Source: Collinsella sp. (GTDB lineage Bacteria > Actinomycetota > Coriobacteriia > Coriobacteriales > Coriobacteriaceae). From it: a stretch of 30,614 nucleotides of DNA. Location: assembly GCA_019425005.1 (NCBI GenBank), contig JAHYYK010000029.1:1-30614 (forward strand), written 5' to 3'. The notes under the pieces are model-generated. The model worked only from the letters and a program-made list of their open reading frames with translations, was not told where the DNA came from and did not search any database. Of this stretch, positions 14,321 through 22,108 are shown piece after piece (position 1 is the first letter of the stretch; every line of letters starts with the position of its first letter). Both the position numbers and the translations under genes were made by a program.

Positions 14321-15223
14321 TTAGTTGGCATGGATGATGCGGTTGAGCTCGTCGAGGTATTGCTGCAAGAGGAGAGAGGGCTTGCGCTCGTCGTGCATGA
14401 TGTAGCCAACGTGCATCGTTGGGGCGTCTGCTAGCGGGATCGATGCCATGCCCCATTGCATTTCATTGGAGAGGACACCGGTCGACAGGGTGTAACCGTT
14501 CGACGTGATAAGTAAGTTAGTAAGTGTTCCGCGGTCCGAGATTCGTATGTTGCGGTCGCAAGGGATATAGCTAAAGGGTTCCTCGGCGTAATAGAAGGAG
14601 TTTGAGGTTCCCTGCTCAAAGCTGTAGCGCGTATAGGGCGTGAGGTCGGCAAGGGACAGCTGCGGGCGGCGTGCGAGCGGGTGGCGCTCGCTAACGAAGA
14701 CGTGGACCGTCGCGTCGAATAGGGGATGGAAGCTTGCGCGGGCATCGGCGAAGGCCTTCTGCAGAACGCGGGCGTTAAAGTCATCCAGATACAGAATGCC
14801 GATATCGCTGCGAAACGCACGGACGTCATCGATGATCTGCGATGTGGTGGTCTCGCGCATGATGAACTCGAACTTGCTGTCGCGGCAGCGCTCGACTACG
14901 TTGACAAAGGCCTCGACCGAAAAGGCGTAGTGCTGGGCGGAAATGGCGAGGCGGGCTTGCGGGGTGCCACCGTCCTCGTAGCGTGCCTCGAGCATGTCGG
15001 CCTGCTCTACGACCTGGCGCGCATAGCCCAAAAGCTCGGTGCCGTCGTTGGTGAGCGTGACGCCGCGGCTGGAGCGCGTAAAGATCTCCAGATGGAGCTC
15101 TTGTTCTAGGTTTTTGACGGCGTTTGAGATGTTGGACTGAGCGGTATAGAGGCGCTGAGCTGCGGCGTTGATTGAGCCGGACTCTGCCACGGCGATCAGA
15201 AAACGAAGCTGCTGAAGGGTCAT
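14321..15223 (-). CDS. LysR-family transcriptional regulator, divergent from metY
   Basis: A 300-residue LysR regulator: winged helix at residues 1-60 (QQLRFLIAVAESGSINAAAQRLYTAQ) and a two-lobed effector-binding domain. The gene is divergent from metY with a 275-bp intergenic region, suggesting that it controls sulfur assimilation in the manner of CysB or CmbR and may respond to O-acetylserine, O-acetylhomoserine or a related compound (inference). AAGGA precedes ATG 15223. Symmetric motifs TAACAGGTTA (15261-15270) and CGAGC..GCTCG in the metY promoter spacer are candidate binding sites. Confidence 0.88.
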   Translation of the reverse strand: MTLQQLRFLIAVAESGSINAAAQRLYTAQSNISNAVKNLEQELHLEIFTRSSRGVTLTNDGTELLGYARQVVEQADMLEARYEDGGTPQARLAISAQHYAFSVEAFVNVVERCRDSKFEFIMRETTTSQIIDDVRAFRSDIGILYLDDFNARVLQKAFADARASFHPLFDATVHVFVSERHPLARRPQLSLADLTPYTRYSFEQGTSNSFYYAEEPFSYIPCDRNIRISDRGTLTNLLITSNGYTLSTGVLSNEMQWGMASIPLADAPTMHVGYIMHDERKPSLLLQQYLDELNRIIHAN

Positions 15224-15284
15224 CGACGCCCATCCTTTCGATAGCTATCTAAAAAACCGATAACAGGTTAGCGCTTTTAAGTGA

Positions 15285-15313
15285 TTGACCGAGCGAAACA
15301 ATGCTCGTACTAT
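15285..15313 (+). promoter_or_regulatory. metY promoter
   Basis: -35 TTGACC (15285-15290) and -10 TACTAT (15308-15313) with a 17-bp spacer. The spacer contains the inverted repeat CGAGC..GCTCG (15290-15294, 15303-15307). Transcription from about 15320 gives an about 180-base leader before metY. Confidence 0.75.
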
Positions 15314-15382
15314 TCAAAACACACAAAGACGGTAGGTAATTAAGCCGACCACGGAACCGGGATGTCAAAAGGAGGACCGCAT

Positions 15383-15436
15383 ATGAACTGCTTACCAAGA
15401 CGAATGCCGGGCTCCTGTTTGCGCCCGTCGGCGTGA
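15383..15436 (+). CDS. Putative 17-residue leader peptide of metY
   Basis: ATG 15383 follows an excellent ribosome-binding site, AAAGGAGG (15367-15374), and opens the frame MNCLPRRMPGSCLRPSA, ending at TGA 15434-15436. It contains two cysteine codons and an internal methionine. It lies wholly in the metY leader, 62 bases before the metY start. Competing pairings surround it: GCCGAC (15344-15349) with GTCGGC (15427-15432), and CTCCTG (15412-15417) with CAGGAG (15438-15443). Cys-containing upstream ORFs are known to control sulfur genes in some actinobacteria. Translation here is inferred from the ribosome-binding site and position; no homologue check was possible. Confidence 0.55.
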   Translation: MNCLPRRMPGSCLRPSA

Positions 15437-15498
15437 TCAGGAGACAGCGACTTACTTCTCTCTTATTTATTTACTTTCGTTCGATCAAGGAGATCATC

Positions 15499-16809
15499 AT
15501 GAGCCAGTTCATCAACAACCCCGAGCACACCTTTGGTTTCGATACCCTGCAGCTTCATGTTGGCCAGGAGAGCGCCGACCCCGCATCCGACTCCCGCGCC
15601 GTGCCTATCTACCAGACCACGAGCTATGTGTTCCGCAACTCCCAGCACGCCGCCGATCGCTTTGGTCTTGCCGACGCCGGTAACATCTACGGCCGTCTGA
15701 CCAACTCCACCCAGGGCGTCTTTGAGGACCGTATCGCCGCGCTCGAGGGTGGCGTGGCCGGTCTTGCCGTCGCCTCCGGTGCCGCTGCCATCACCTATAC
15801 CCTGCAGGCTCTTGCCCAGGCTGGTGACCACGTGGTGGCTCAGAAGACCATCTACGGCGGTTCCTACAACCTGCTCGAGCATACGCTCTCCCAGTTTGGC
15901 GTCGAGACCACGTTTGTCGATGCCCACAACCTGGAAGAGGTTGAGGGTGCCATCAAGGACAACACCACGGTCATCTATCTCGAGACGCTCGGCAACCCCA
16001 ACTCTGACATCCCCAACATCGACGCCATCTCCGAGATCGCCAAGAAGCACGGTCTGCCGGTTGTCGTCGACAACACTTTCGGCACCCCGTATCTGTTCCG
16101 TCCGCTGGAGCATGGCGCCAACATCGTTGTCCACTCCGCAACCAAGTTCATCGGCGGCCACGGCACCTCGCTGGGCGGTGTGATCGTCGACGGCGGTAAC
16201 TTCGATTGGAAGGCGAGCGGAAAGTACGCCCAGATCGCTGAGCCCAATCCCTCCTACCACGGTGTTTCGTTTGCCGAGGCTGCCGGTCCCGCGGCCTTCG
16301 CAACCTATGTCCGCGCTATCCTGCTGCGTGACGAGGGCGCTTGCATCAGCCCGTTCAACGCCTGGGTCCTGCTCCAGGGCACCGAGACTCTGTCGCTGCG
16401 CGTCGACCGCCATGTCGAGAACACCAAGAAGGTCGTTGAGTTCCTGGCTGGTGACAGCCACGTCGCCAAGGTGAACCACCCGAGCCTGCCTGAGCACCCC
16501 GATCACGAGCTCTATCAGAAGTACTTCCCCCGTGGCGGCGCCTCGATCTTTACCTTTGAGATCAAGGGCGGCCAGGAGGCTGCATGGAAGTTCATCGATC
16601 ACTTGCAGGTGTTCTCGCTGCTCGCCAACGTGGCCGACGTCAAGTCGCTCGTCGTACACCCGGCTACCACCACGCACTCCCAGCTCTCTGCTGAGGAGCT
16701 CGCCGAGCAGAACATCACACCCTCCACGATCCGTCTTTCTATCGGTACCGAGAACGCCGAGGACATCATTTGGGACCTGAAGCAGGCCTTTGCCGCACTG
16801 GACGAGTAG
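15499..16809 (+). CDS. metY: O-acetylhomoserine sulfhydrylase (PLP)
   Basis: A 436-residue Cys/Met-metabolism PLP enzyme that joins O-acetylhomoserine with sulfide (or methanethiol) to make homocysteine (or methionine). The start FDTLQLHVGQ, PIYQTTSYVF, the DNTFGTPYL segment and the PLP lysine Lys216 in HSATKFIGGHG are typical, and the about 430-residue length favours MetY over the shorter cystathionine synthases. AAGGAG (15487-15492) sits 6 bases before ATG 15499. An in-frame GTG at 15433 would add 22 residues that look unrelated to the family, so I reject it. The gene has its own terminator at 16871 and a divergent LysR gene. Confidence 0.95.
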   Translation: MSQFINNPEHTFGFDTLQLHVGQESADPASDSRAVPIYQTTSYVFRNSQHAADRFGLADAGNIYGRLTNSTQGVFEDRIAALEGGVAGLAVASGAAAITYTLQALAQAGDHVVAQKTIYGGSYNLLEHTLSQFGVETTFVDAHNLEEVEGAIKDNTTVIYLETLGNPNSDIPNIDAISEIAKKHGLPVVVDNTFGTPYLFRPLEHGANIVVHSATKFIGGHGTSLGGVIVDGGNFDWKASGKYAQIAEPNPSYHGVSFAEAAGPAAFATYVRAILLRDEGACISPFNAWVLLQGTETLSLRVDRHVENTKKVVEFLAGDSHVAKVNHPSLPEHPDHELYQKYFPRGGASIFTFEIKGGQEAAWKFIDHLQVFSLLANVADVKSLVVHPATTTHSQLSAEELAEQNITPSTIRLSIGTENAEDIIWDLKQAFAALDE

Positions 16810-16870
16810 GGCGACTTGTGCAAGGACCTCTTTCGACTCGATAGGTATAACTGCATAAAATGCCTGCTCA

Positions 16871-16910
16871 AGGCGTCTGCGCAAGCAATGGTTGCACAGA
16901 CGCCTTTTTT
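16871..16910 (+). terminator. Terminator of metY
   Basis: AGGCGTCTGCGCAA (16871-16884) pairs with TTGCACAGACGCCT (one mismatch) around a 7-base loop, followed by TTTTTT ending at 16910. Confidence 0.9.
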
Positions 16911-17121
16911 GCATAGAGAGGGTGCAAAAACAGGGTTTTTGACACGCTTTATGCATTCGAGTTATGGAAAACTCCTGTTGAGAGGATGTGAGTTTTACGC
17001 AATTGACGTGCACCTTTTGAGAAAAACCGCAGGTCGCGATTTGCTCGGGGTACTATGCAGCGCGATCGAATCACACGCAGCTTAAACGCAGCAAAAACGT
17101 ACTACGGAGGTTTCCAGCTAC
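16911..17121 (+). other. Leader and promoter region of the 3D-like protein gene
   Basis: TTGACA (16939-16944) and TTATGG (16962-16967) with a 17-bp spacer form a plausible promoter, leaving an about 145-base leader. A second -10-like TACTAT lies at 17051. GGAGG (17106-17110) is 11 bases from the ATG. I see no recognisable riboswitch. Confidence 0.45.
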
Positions 17122-17898
17122 ATGAGGATCGATTCACGAAAACCGAAAGCCGCCGCCCTTTCCGCCGCTCTGACCGTGGCACTTTTGGCGGGCGCCGGCG
17201 CAACTGATGCCCACGCGACGACACTATCCGATACGGTCGGATCTACGTCGTCCGAGGCGACGCTGGTGCAGCCCGTCGACTACCGCGGCGACGGTTATGG
17301 CTCTATGCAGGAGTGGAACGCCTCGATGGGGGCAAAGCGCGATTCCCTGGAGATGCGCGCTCAGATCATTATGAACATGTACGGTGACTATGCCACCGAT
17401 GACGAGCGCGCTGTACTACAGGGTTGCATCGACGGTGCGGGCAGTCTTTTGACGATGGATGAGGTCGACGCCAAGTCGACCGAGCTCGACGAGCTTCGCT
17501 CCACGCTTGAGGATGCCAAGCGCGAGGCGCTCGAGGCTGCCGCAGCCGAAGCCGAGGCCGCTGAGGCCGTTCAGGCTTCGTATTACAACGCCGGCTCCGG
17601 CTCGTCTTACACGTCTGCTGCGTATTGCGCGAACGGCTCGGGTCTGACGCGCTCGAGCGGCGTCAATAACTATAACGGCCGCCGCGAGACTTATTACAGC
17701 AGCAACGTGTTGTATCACCACCGCACGGGCGAATGGACGCAGGATTCCGAGGGCTTTTGGCGCGATTCCGATGGCTACTACGTCGTTGCCGCGGGCGATA
17801 AGGCCCAGGGCTCGACTTTTACGGGCTCTAAGGGCGAGTGCAAGGTCTATGACTCCGGCTGTGCTGCCGGAACCACCGACTACTATACCGGTTGGTAA
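17122..17898 (+). CDS. Secreted coiled-coil protein with C-terminal 3D-like domain
   Basis: A 258-residue exported protein. The signal peptide has basic residues, a hydrophobic core (LSAALTVALLAGAGA) and an AHA-T cleavage site after residue 32. Residues 75-150 form an alpha-helical, Ala/Glu-rich coiled coil. The C-terminal about 90 residues (VNNYNGRRETYYSS, DGYYVVAAG, KVYDSGCAAGTTDYYTGW) resemble the double-psi barrel of 3D (Asp-rich) domains found in cell-wall-acting proteins of Firmicutes. A role at the cell wall is likely but no catalytic activity can be assigned. It is followed by a terminator, then a small membrane protein. Confidence 0.8.
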   Translation: MRIDSRKPKAAALSAALTVALLAGAGATDAHATTLSDTVGSTSSEATLVQPVDYRGDGYGSMQEWNASMGAKRDSLEMRAQIIMNMYGDYATDDERAVLQGCIDGAGSLLTMDEVDAKSTELDELRSTLEDAKREALEAAAAEAEAAEAVQASYYNAGSGSSYTSAAYCANGSGLTRSSGVNNYNGRRETYYSSNVLYHHRTGEWTQDSEGFWRDSDGYYVVAAGDKAQGSTFTGSKGECKVYDSGCAAGTTDYYTGW

Positions 17899-17928
17899 TC
17901 TGCCATAAGCCAATAGGACATGACGGGC

Positions 17929-17975
17929 GGGCGTCTTTACCGAGCCTTTGGGCAACGTAAGGGCGTCCGTTTTTT
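17929..17975 (+). terminator. Terminator after the 3D-like protein gene
   Basis: GGGCGTCTTTAC (17929-17940) pairs with GTAAGGGCGTCC (17957-17968) using several G-T pairs, followed by GTTTTTTG. Confidence 0.7.
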
Positions 17976-18085
17976 GTGCGTGCTTGAGTTAACAGAGCGC
18001 TTACCGTGGCCGTACGCCGCGCATATGGGCGCGGGGCACACTAAGTCACGAGAAACAAAGTCGTTCTCGTGGAGGAAGTGGTCTT

Positions 18086-18286
18086 GTGAACGCTCGAGAT
18101 ATCGCCGTTGCCGCCGTTGCATTGACGCTTGGCTGCCTTGGTCCTACGGCCGCGCTCGTCGCGGGTATGCAGGGCACGTGCGGAGCTGCTCCTATCGTTG
18201 TGGGGGCCCTGATTGCTGTCGCTGCGCTGGGAAGCGCCGGCGTCGTCCTTTGCCGTGATGATGAGGACGAGATCGTGGGGTCCTAA
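18086..18286 (+). CDS. Small two-helix membrane protein
   Basis: A 66-residue hydrophobic protein starting at GTG 18086 with GGAGG (18071-18075) 10 bases upstream. Two predicted membrane helices (about residues 5-28 and 37-58) are joined by a short GMQGTCG loop, and the C-terminus is acidic (RDDEDEIVGS). I do not recognise the family. A perfect 8-bp hairpin CACGAGAA/TTCTCGTG (18047-18071) touches the ribosome-binding site and could influence translation. Confidence 0.6.
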   Translation: MNARDIAVAAVALTLGCLGPTAALVAGMQGTCGAAPIVVGALIAVAALGSAGVVLCRDDEDEIVGS

Positions 18287-18309
18287 AGTTAGCCTCAACT
18301 CTGGTTTTA

Positions 18310-18332
18310 CCGGAGCGTGTTGCGTGCTCCGG
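18310..18332. terminator. Short hairpin after the small membrane protein gene
   Basis: CCGGAGC (18310-18316) pairs with GCTCCGG (18326-18332) across a 9-base loop, 24 bases after the stop. There is no T-run in either direction, so termination is uncertain. Confidence 0.4.
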
Positions 18333-18366
18333 ATAGCGGTATTTAGAAGAACAAACGCATGGGAAC

Positions 18367-18486
18367 TCACGGCTTAAAGCCAAACCAGTGTGGGGTGTCG
18401 CACGAGAGCGTGTGGGTGAGGTTGACCCAGCGATAATCGGTGCTTTTGAGCTGGGATGCGAGGTTCCAAAGGTCGAGCGCGGGCAT
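18367..18486 (-). pseudogene. Truncated cyclase-family (kynurenine formamidase-like) relic
   Basis: On the minus strand, GAAAGGAG 6 bases before ATG 18486 opens a 39-residue frame with the pattern DLWNLASQL, then WVNLTHTLS and TPHWFGFKP, followed by TGA. This is how bacterial cyclase-family proteins (PF04199, about 220-250 residues) begin: a short helix, a W-V-D/N-L-T-H strand and a TPxWxGF segment. The rest of the domain, including the HxGTHxDAP metal site, is missing; no continuation appears in any frame downstream. It is most likely the intact 5' end of a deleted gene. It might still be translated. The family match is by eye. Confidence 0.6.
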
Positions 18487-18649
18487 GGGTGGCTCCTTTC
18501 ATCGGGCTTTTTGCTGATGTTAAAGCGGTGTCATGACGGCTCGATTTCTGCTGCGTTACGATACGTTCTCGATTGCGATTCCACGATGTTTCGGCCGCGT
18601 GACCGTTGTGTTTCGCCGTGCCGGGGCGCTGATGGCGAAGGGAGGGGCC

Positions 18650-19840
18650 GTGCAATACCGCGTTGACCCCAAAAGTGGTAACCGAATATCCGCTCTCGGT
18701 CTGGGCTGCATGAGGTTTCCCGGTGCGCCGGGCCATCCGGACGCTAAGGCAGCCGACGCCATCATTTCCCATGCGGTGGAGCAGGGGATCAATTATCTGG
18801 ATACCGCGTATCTCTATCCCGGTAACGAGGCATGCGTGGGCGCCTCACTTGAGCGCTTGGGGCTGCGCGACCGGGTGTTGCTGGCGACTAAGTTGCCGCA
18901 CGCTTCGTGCAAGTGCGCGGAGGATTTCGACCGGTTTTTCGACGAGCAACTGCGTCGCCTGCGGACCGACCATATCGACTATTACCTTATGCACAACATC
19001 ACCTCGCCCGCCCAGTGGGAGCGCGTGGTGGCGTTGGGCATCGAGGACTGGATTGCGCACCAAAAGGCTGCGGGGCGTATTCGCCAGATAGGTTTTTCGT
19101 ACCACGGCAGTGCGGCGGACTTCCTCACGATGCTTGACGCGTATGACTGGGATTTTTGCCAGATCCAGTACAACTACGCTGGAGAGCGCTACCAAGCGGG
19201 GACGGCGGGGCTCATGGCAGCCGCCGAGCGCGGGCTCGCGGTGTTTGTGATGGAGCCGCTGTTGGGCGGGCGTTTGGCGGGCAAGCTGCCGCCGCGGGCC
19301 CGCGCCGTGCTCGATGGCGCCCATGACCCGCGCCTGCGCACTCCTGCCGCCTGGGGGCTTTCGTGGGTGTGGAACCATCCTCAGGTCACGATGCTGCTTT
19401 CGGGCATGACCGATACCGCGCAAGTGGATGAGAACGCGGCGCTGGCCGACCGAGCCCTGCCGGATTCGATGACGGGCGCTCAGCTCGATACCATTGCGCG
19501 CGTGCTGACGGAATTTGAAAAATCGAATCGCGTGCCTTGTACGGGATGCGGCTACTGCATGCCGTGTCCCAAAGGCATCAATATCCCTGGGTGTTTTGCC
19601 GCCTACAATGCAAGCTATGCGCACAGCTGGTTTACGGGTCTATCGCAGTATTTTACGGCGAGCGCGGTGCGGACGAGCGAGCCCAAGTTGGTGAGCAACT
19701 GCGTTAAATGCGGCAAATGCGCGCGTCACTGCCCGCAACACATCGATATTCCCGGGCGCTTGGACGACGTACGCCGCCGTTTTCAGCCTGGCCCCGTGAC
19801 GGCGGTGCTCAAGGCCTTCGGCAAAACGCGCTCCTCATGA
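18650..19840 (+). CDS. Aldo/keto reductase with C-terminal two-cluster ferredoxin domain
   Basis: A 396-residue protein. Residues 1-285 are an aldo/keto reductase barrel with tetrad Asp51, Tyr56, Lys81 and His115 (LDTAYLY, ATKLP, YLMHN). The C-terminal 100 residues carry two [4Fe-4S]-type motifs: C297-x2-C300-x2-C303-x2-C306-P and C351-x2-C354-x2-C357-x3-C361-P. Such AKR-ferredoxin proteins are common in anaerobes, but their substrates are poorly known. I chose GTG 18650 because GGGAGG (18640-18645) precedes it; ATG 18632 and an upstream ATG (18533) lack good sites and add unrelated residues. Upstream lies the cyclase relic on the other strand. Confidence 0.92.
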   Translation: MQYRVDPKSGNRISALGLGCMRFPGAPGHPDAKAADAIISHAVEQGINYLDTAYLYPGNEACVGASLERLGLRDRVLLATKLPHASCKCAEDFDRFFDEQLRRLRTDHIDYYLMHNITSPAQWERVVALGIEDWIAHQKAAGRIRQIGFSYHGSAADFLTMLDAYDWDFCQIQYNYAGERYQAGTAGLMAAAERGLAVFVMEPLLGGRLAGKLPPRARAVLDGAHDPRLRTPAAWGLSWVWNHPQVTMLLSGMTDTAQVDENAALADRALPDSMTGAQLDTIARVLTEFEKSNRVPCTGCGYCMPCPKGINIPGCFAAYNASYAHSWFTGLSQYFTASAVRTSEPKLVSNCVKCGKCARHCPQHIDIPGRLDDVRRRFQPGPVTAVLKAFGKTRSS

Positions 19841-19925
19841 CCCTTTTATAGCTTGCGGTGGAATAGTTCCTGTTTGCGGCAGAATGGGGCTTAAACAGGA
19901 ACTAATCCACCGCAACTGAAGGGGG
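19841..19925 (+). repeat. Palindromic element P4, ending in a ribosome-binding site
   Basis: It starts right after the AKR stop with CCCTTTTATAGC. Arms 19853-19875 and 19893-19915 (23 bp, one mismatch; TTGCGGTGGA then TAGTTCCTGTTT) enclose a 17-base loop. The end CTGAAGGGGG supplies the AAGGGGG that precedes the next start by 5 bases, and that G-run can pair with the CCCTT at the element's beginning. P5 (21000-21086) has the same ends and loop but a different inner stem. Confidence 0.85.
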
Positions 19926-19930
19926 CTGTC

Positions 19931-20950
19931 GTGGGCCATCGGGATTCATGTGATGATTTGCGCGAGGTTCGTTGGGGCGTTTTGGGCGCTGGGCACATTT
20001 CGCATCGATTTGCATCGTCGCTCAAGGAGGTGGACGGGGCGCGGCTTGTGGCTGCCGCCGGTCGCACCCCTTCGCATGTTGAGGAGTTTTGCAGGGCGTT
20101 TTCGATTGATACCGCGCACAGCTATGCCACGACTGACGATAGCGGCGATGCGGCTTATGATGCGCTGATTGCCGACCCCGATGTCGACGCAATCTACTTG
20201 GCTCTTCCACATGGCATGCATGCGCATTGGGTCTGTCGGGCACTGCGCGCGGGAAAGGCCGTGCTGTGCGAAAAACCGGCCGTTTTGAGTGAGGAAGAGG
20301 CTCTATCGATTGCCTCCACCTCTCGCGAGCGCGGCGTACTGTTTATGGAGGCGATGAAGAATCGGTTTTGTCCGATGCATACTCGCGTGAAGGGTTTGCT
20401 TGCGTCGGGCGAGCTTGGCCGTATCGTCTCGATCGAAAGCGTGCAAAAACTCGATTATGGTCAGCCGCCTTCGAGTTATCTGCTCGATCCGTTGCAGGGT
20501 GGCTGTCTATATGACATGGGCTGCTACGCGGTCGGGTGGTTTGAGGATCTTCTTGCGGGTGCGTGCGATGTTTCGTCTCGTGAAGTTCGCTGGCGTGACG
20601 TATCGGGTGGCCGCGTGGATTGGGCCGATGAGATCCATATGAGTGTCGGCGGTATACCCATTCATATGGTGTGCGACGGCAAAGCAGCATGTGAAAGCCG
20701 TTTAACGATTGCCTGCGAGCGGGGCTCGTTGGAAATCGAGCGCCTCCATCGCCCCGATCTCGCCCATGTGAAGTACTCCGACGGACGAATGCTCGAAATA
20801 AATGCCCCGTTTGAGGTCGATGATTTCTACGGCGAAATTCATCATGTGACCCAGCTCATCCGGGCGGGGAAACTCGAGAGTCCCGTCATGCCCCTTGCCG
20901 CCACACAGCGCTGTGCGCAGATCATTGATGCGATTCGCTTGACGCTCTAG
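19931..20950 (+). CDS. Gfo/Idh/MocA-family oxidoreductase (dehydrogenase)
   Basis: A 339-residue oxidoreductase with an N-terminal Rossmann fold (WGVLGAGHISHRFA), the EKP signature (AVLCEKPAVLSEEE) and a C-terminal sheet domain with GGCLYDMGCYAVGWF. It resembles trans-1,2-dihydrobenzene-1,2-diol dehydrogenase-like and sugar dehydrogenases; the substrate is unknown. GTG 19931 follows AAGGGGG (19919-19925), which belongs to palindromic element P4. It is only distantly similar to the minus-strand family member at 12556-13662. Confidence 0.9.
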   Translation: MGHRDSCDDLREVRWGVLGAGHISHRFASSLKEVDGARLVAAAGRTPSHVEEFCRAFSIDTAHSYATTDDSGDAAYDALIADPDVDAIYLALPHGMHAHWVCRALRAGKAVLCEKPAVLSEEEALSIASTSRERGVLFMEAMKNRFCPMHTRVKGLLASGELGRIVSIESVQKLDYGQPPSSYLLDPLQGGCLYDMGCYAVGWFEDLLAGACDVSSREVRWRDVSGGRVDWADEIHMSVGGIPIHMVCDGKAACESRLTIACERGSLEIERLHRPDLAHVKYSDGRMLEINAPFEVDDFYGEIHHVTQLIRAGKLESPVMPLAATQRCAQIIDAIRLTL

Positions 20951-20999
20951 GCTGCGGTGCTGGTGCTCAAGGGGGCTCGGCGGACCTTGCCCCTGATGC

Positions 21000-21086
21000 C
21001 CCTTTTATATCTTGCGGTGGAATACGGTCTGTTTGCGCCAAAATAAGGCACCAATAGACCGTATTTCACCGCAACTGATGAGGGGG
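21000..21086 (+). repeat. Palindromic element P5, second copy of P4
   Basis: It opens CCCTTTTATATC (P4: CCCTTTTATAGC). Arms 21012-21039 and 21047-21074 (28 bp, few mismatches) enclose a short loop. Its end CTGATGAGGGGG matches P4's CTGAAGGGGG and provides the ribosome-binding site of nfo. Compared with P4, the outer stem TTGCGGTGGAATA and the central TCTGTTTGCG segment are conserved, while the middle stem changes from GTTCC/GGAAC to CGGTC/GACCG with complementarity kept. Confidence 0.85.
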
Positions 21087-21094
21087 AGTTGGAG

Positions 21095-21961
21095 ATGCTA
21101 ACGATCGGGTGTCATCTTTCGACGACGAAGGGCTATCGGGCAATGGGGGAGACGGCGCTATCCATTGGCGCCAATACCTTTGCATTCTTCACGCGCAACC
21201 CGCGTGGTGGCAAGGCAAAAGACCTTGATATGGATGACGTGGCGGCTCTGCGCGAGCTTATGGCGCAAAACGACTTCGGTCCGCTCGTGGCTCATGCCCC
21301 GTATACCTATAACCCCTGTTCGGCTAAAGAGCGGGCGCGCGAGTTTGCCTTGGAGGCAATGGCCGAGGACTTGCAGCGTCTGGAAGCGCTGCCCGGCAAT
21401 TACTACAACTTCCATCCCGGTGCGCATGTGGGACAGGGGGCAGACGCCGGCATTCAGATGATTGTCGACACGCTGTGCCAGGTGATGTTTGAGGGACAGC
21501 AGACGACGGTGTTGCTCGAGACCATGGCGGGCAAGGGCACCGAGGTGGGCCGTAGCTTTGAAGAGCTGGCGTGCATTATCGAGGGCGTTGCCGCCAAGTG
21601 CCCAGAGCTGTCCGATAAGCTGGGCGTTTGTTTGGACACCTGTCATGTGAGCGATGCCGGCTACGACATCATCCATGATCTGGACGGCGTACTCGACGAG
21701 TTCGACCGCGTGGTGGGCATCGATCGCCTGCATGCCGTACACATCAACGATTCAAAGAATCCCTGTGGCGCCCATAAAGATCGTCACGAGTGCATCGGCA
21801 AGGGATACCTTGGCAGCGAGGAGTTTGGCGCCGGTATGCAGGTTATGCAGAATATTGTATCGAATAGCCGTTTGCGTGCACTGCCGTTCATTTTGGAGAC
21901 ACCGAACGAACTTGCAGGTTATGCAGCTGAAATCAAACTATTAAAGTCATTGCAGCAGTAA
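21095..21961 (+). CDS. nfo: Deoxyribonuclease IV (endonuclease IV)
   Basis: A 288-residue AP endonuclease of base-excision repair, cutting 5' of abasic sites with a trinuclear zinc site. The metal ligands are visible in order: HAPYTYN, NFHPGAH, LLETMAGKG, CLDTCHVSDAGYD, HINDSKNPCGAHKDRHECIGKG and ILETPNE. ATG 21095 lies 8 bases after AGGGGG; a TTG at 21089 is in frame but too close to that site. The 5' leader is element P5. Confidence 0.95.
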   Translation: MLTIGCHLSTTKGYRAMGETALSIGANTFAFFTRNPRGGKAKDLDMDDVAALRELMAQNDFGPLVAHAPYTYNPCSAKERAREFALEAMAEDLQRLEALPGNYYNFHPGAHVGQGADAGIQMIVDTLCQVMFEGQQTTVLLETMAGKGTEVGRSFEELACIIEGVAAKCPELSDKLGVCLDTCHVSDAGYDIIHDLDGVLDEFDRVVGIDRLHAVHINDSKNPCGAHKDRHECIGKGYLGSEEFGAGMQVMQNIVSNSRLRALPFILETPNELAGYAAEIKLLKSLQQ

Positions 21962-22022
21962 TAACTGTCACAAAGTGGAATGCTTCATTCACGTTATGGA
22001 TTTGTTTCAATCAGTTTTCTAA

Positions 22023-22051
22023 TTGCAGATTCTTACAAGCGGGTGCATAAT
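22023..22051 (+). promoter_or_regulatory. Promoter of the amino-acid ABC transporter operon
   Basis: -35 TTGCAG (22023-22028) and -10 CATAAT (22046-22051), 17-bp spacer, about 57 bases before the binding-protein start. Confidence 0.65.
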
Positions 22052-22108
22052 AGCCCTCAGTTTTTGCAGACCTCTGAATCACGTGGGGTCATTGGAAGGA
22101 GACTGATC

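Noticed and set aside
15433..15498. GTG start that would add 22 residues to MetY.
   Set aside because: ATG 15499 has a perfect AAGGAG site and begins the family homology; the added residues overlap the leader peptide stop and look random.
15320..15498. A T-box or SAM riboswitch before metY.
   Set aside because: I looked for the T-box AGGGTGGNACCGCG core and the SAM-I core elements and saw neither.
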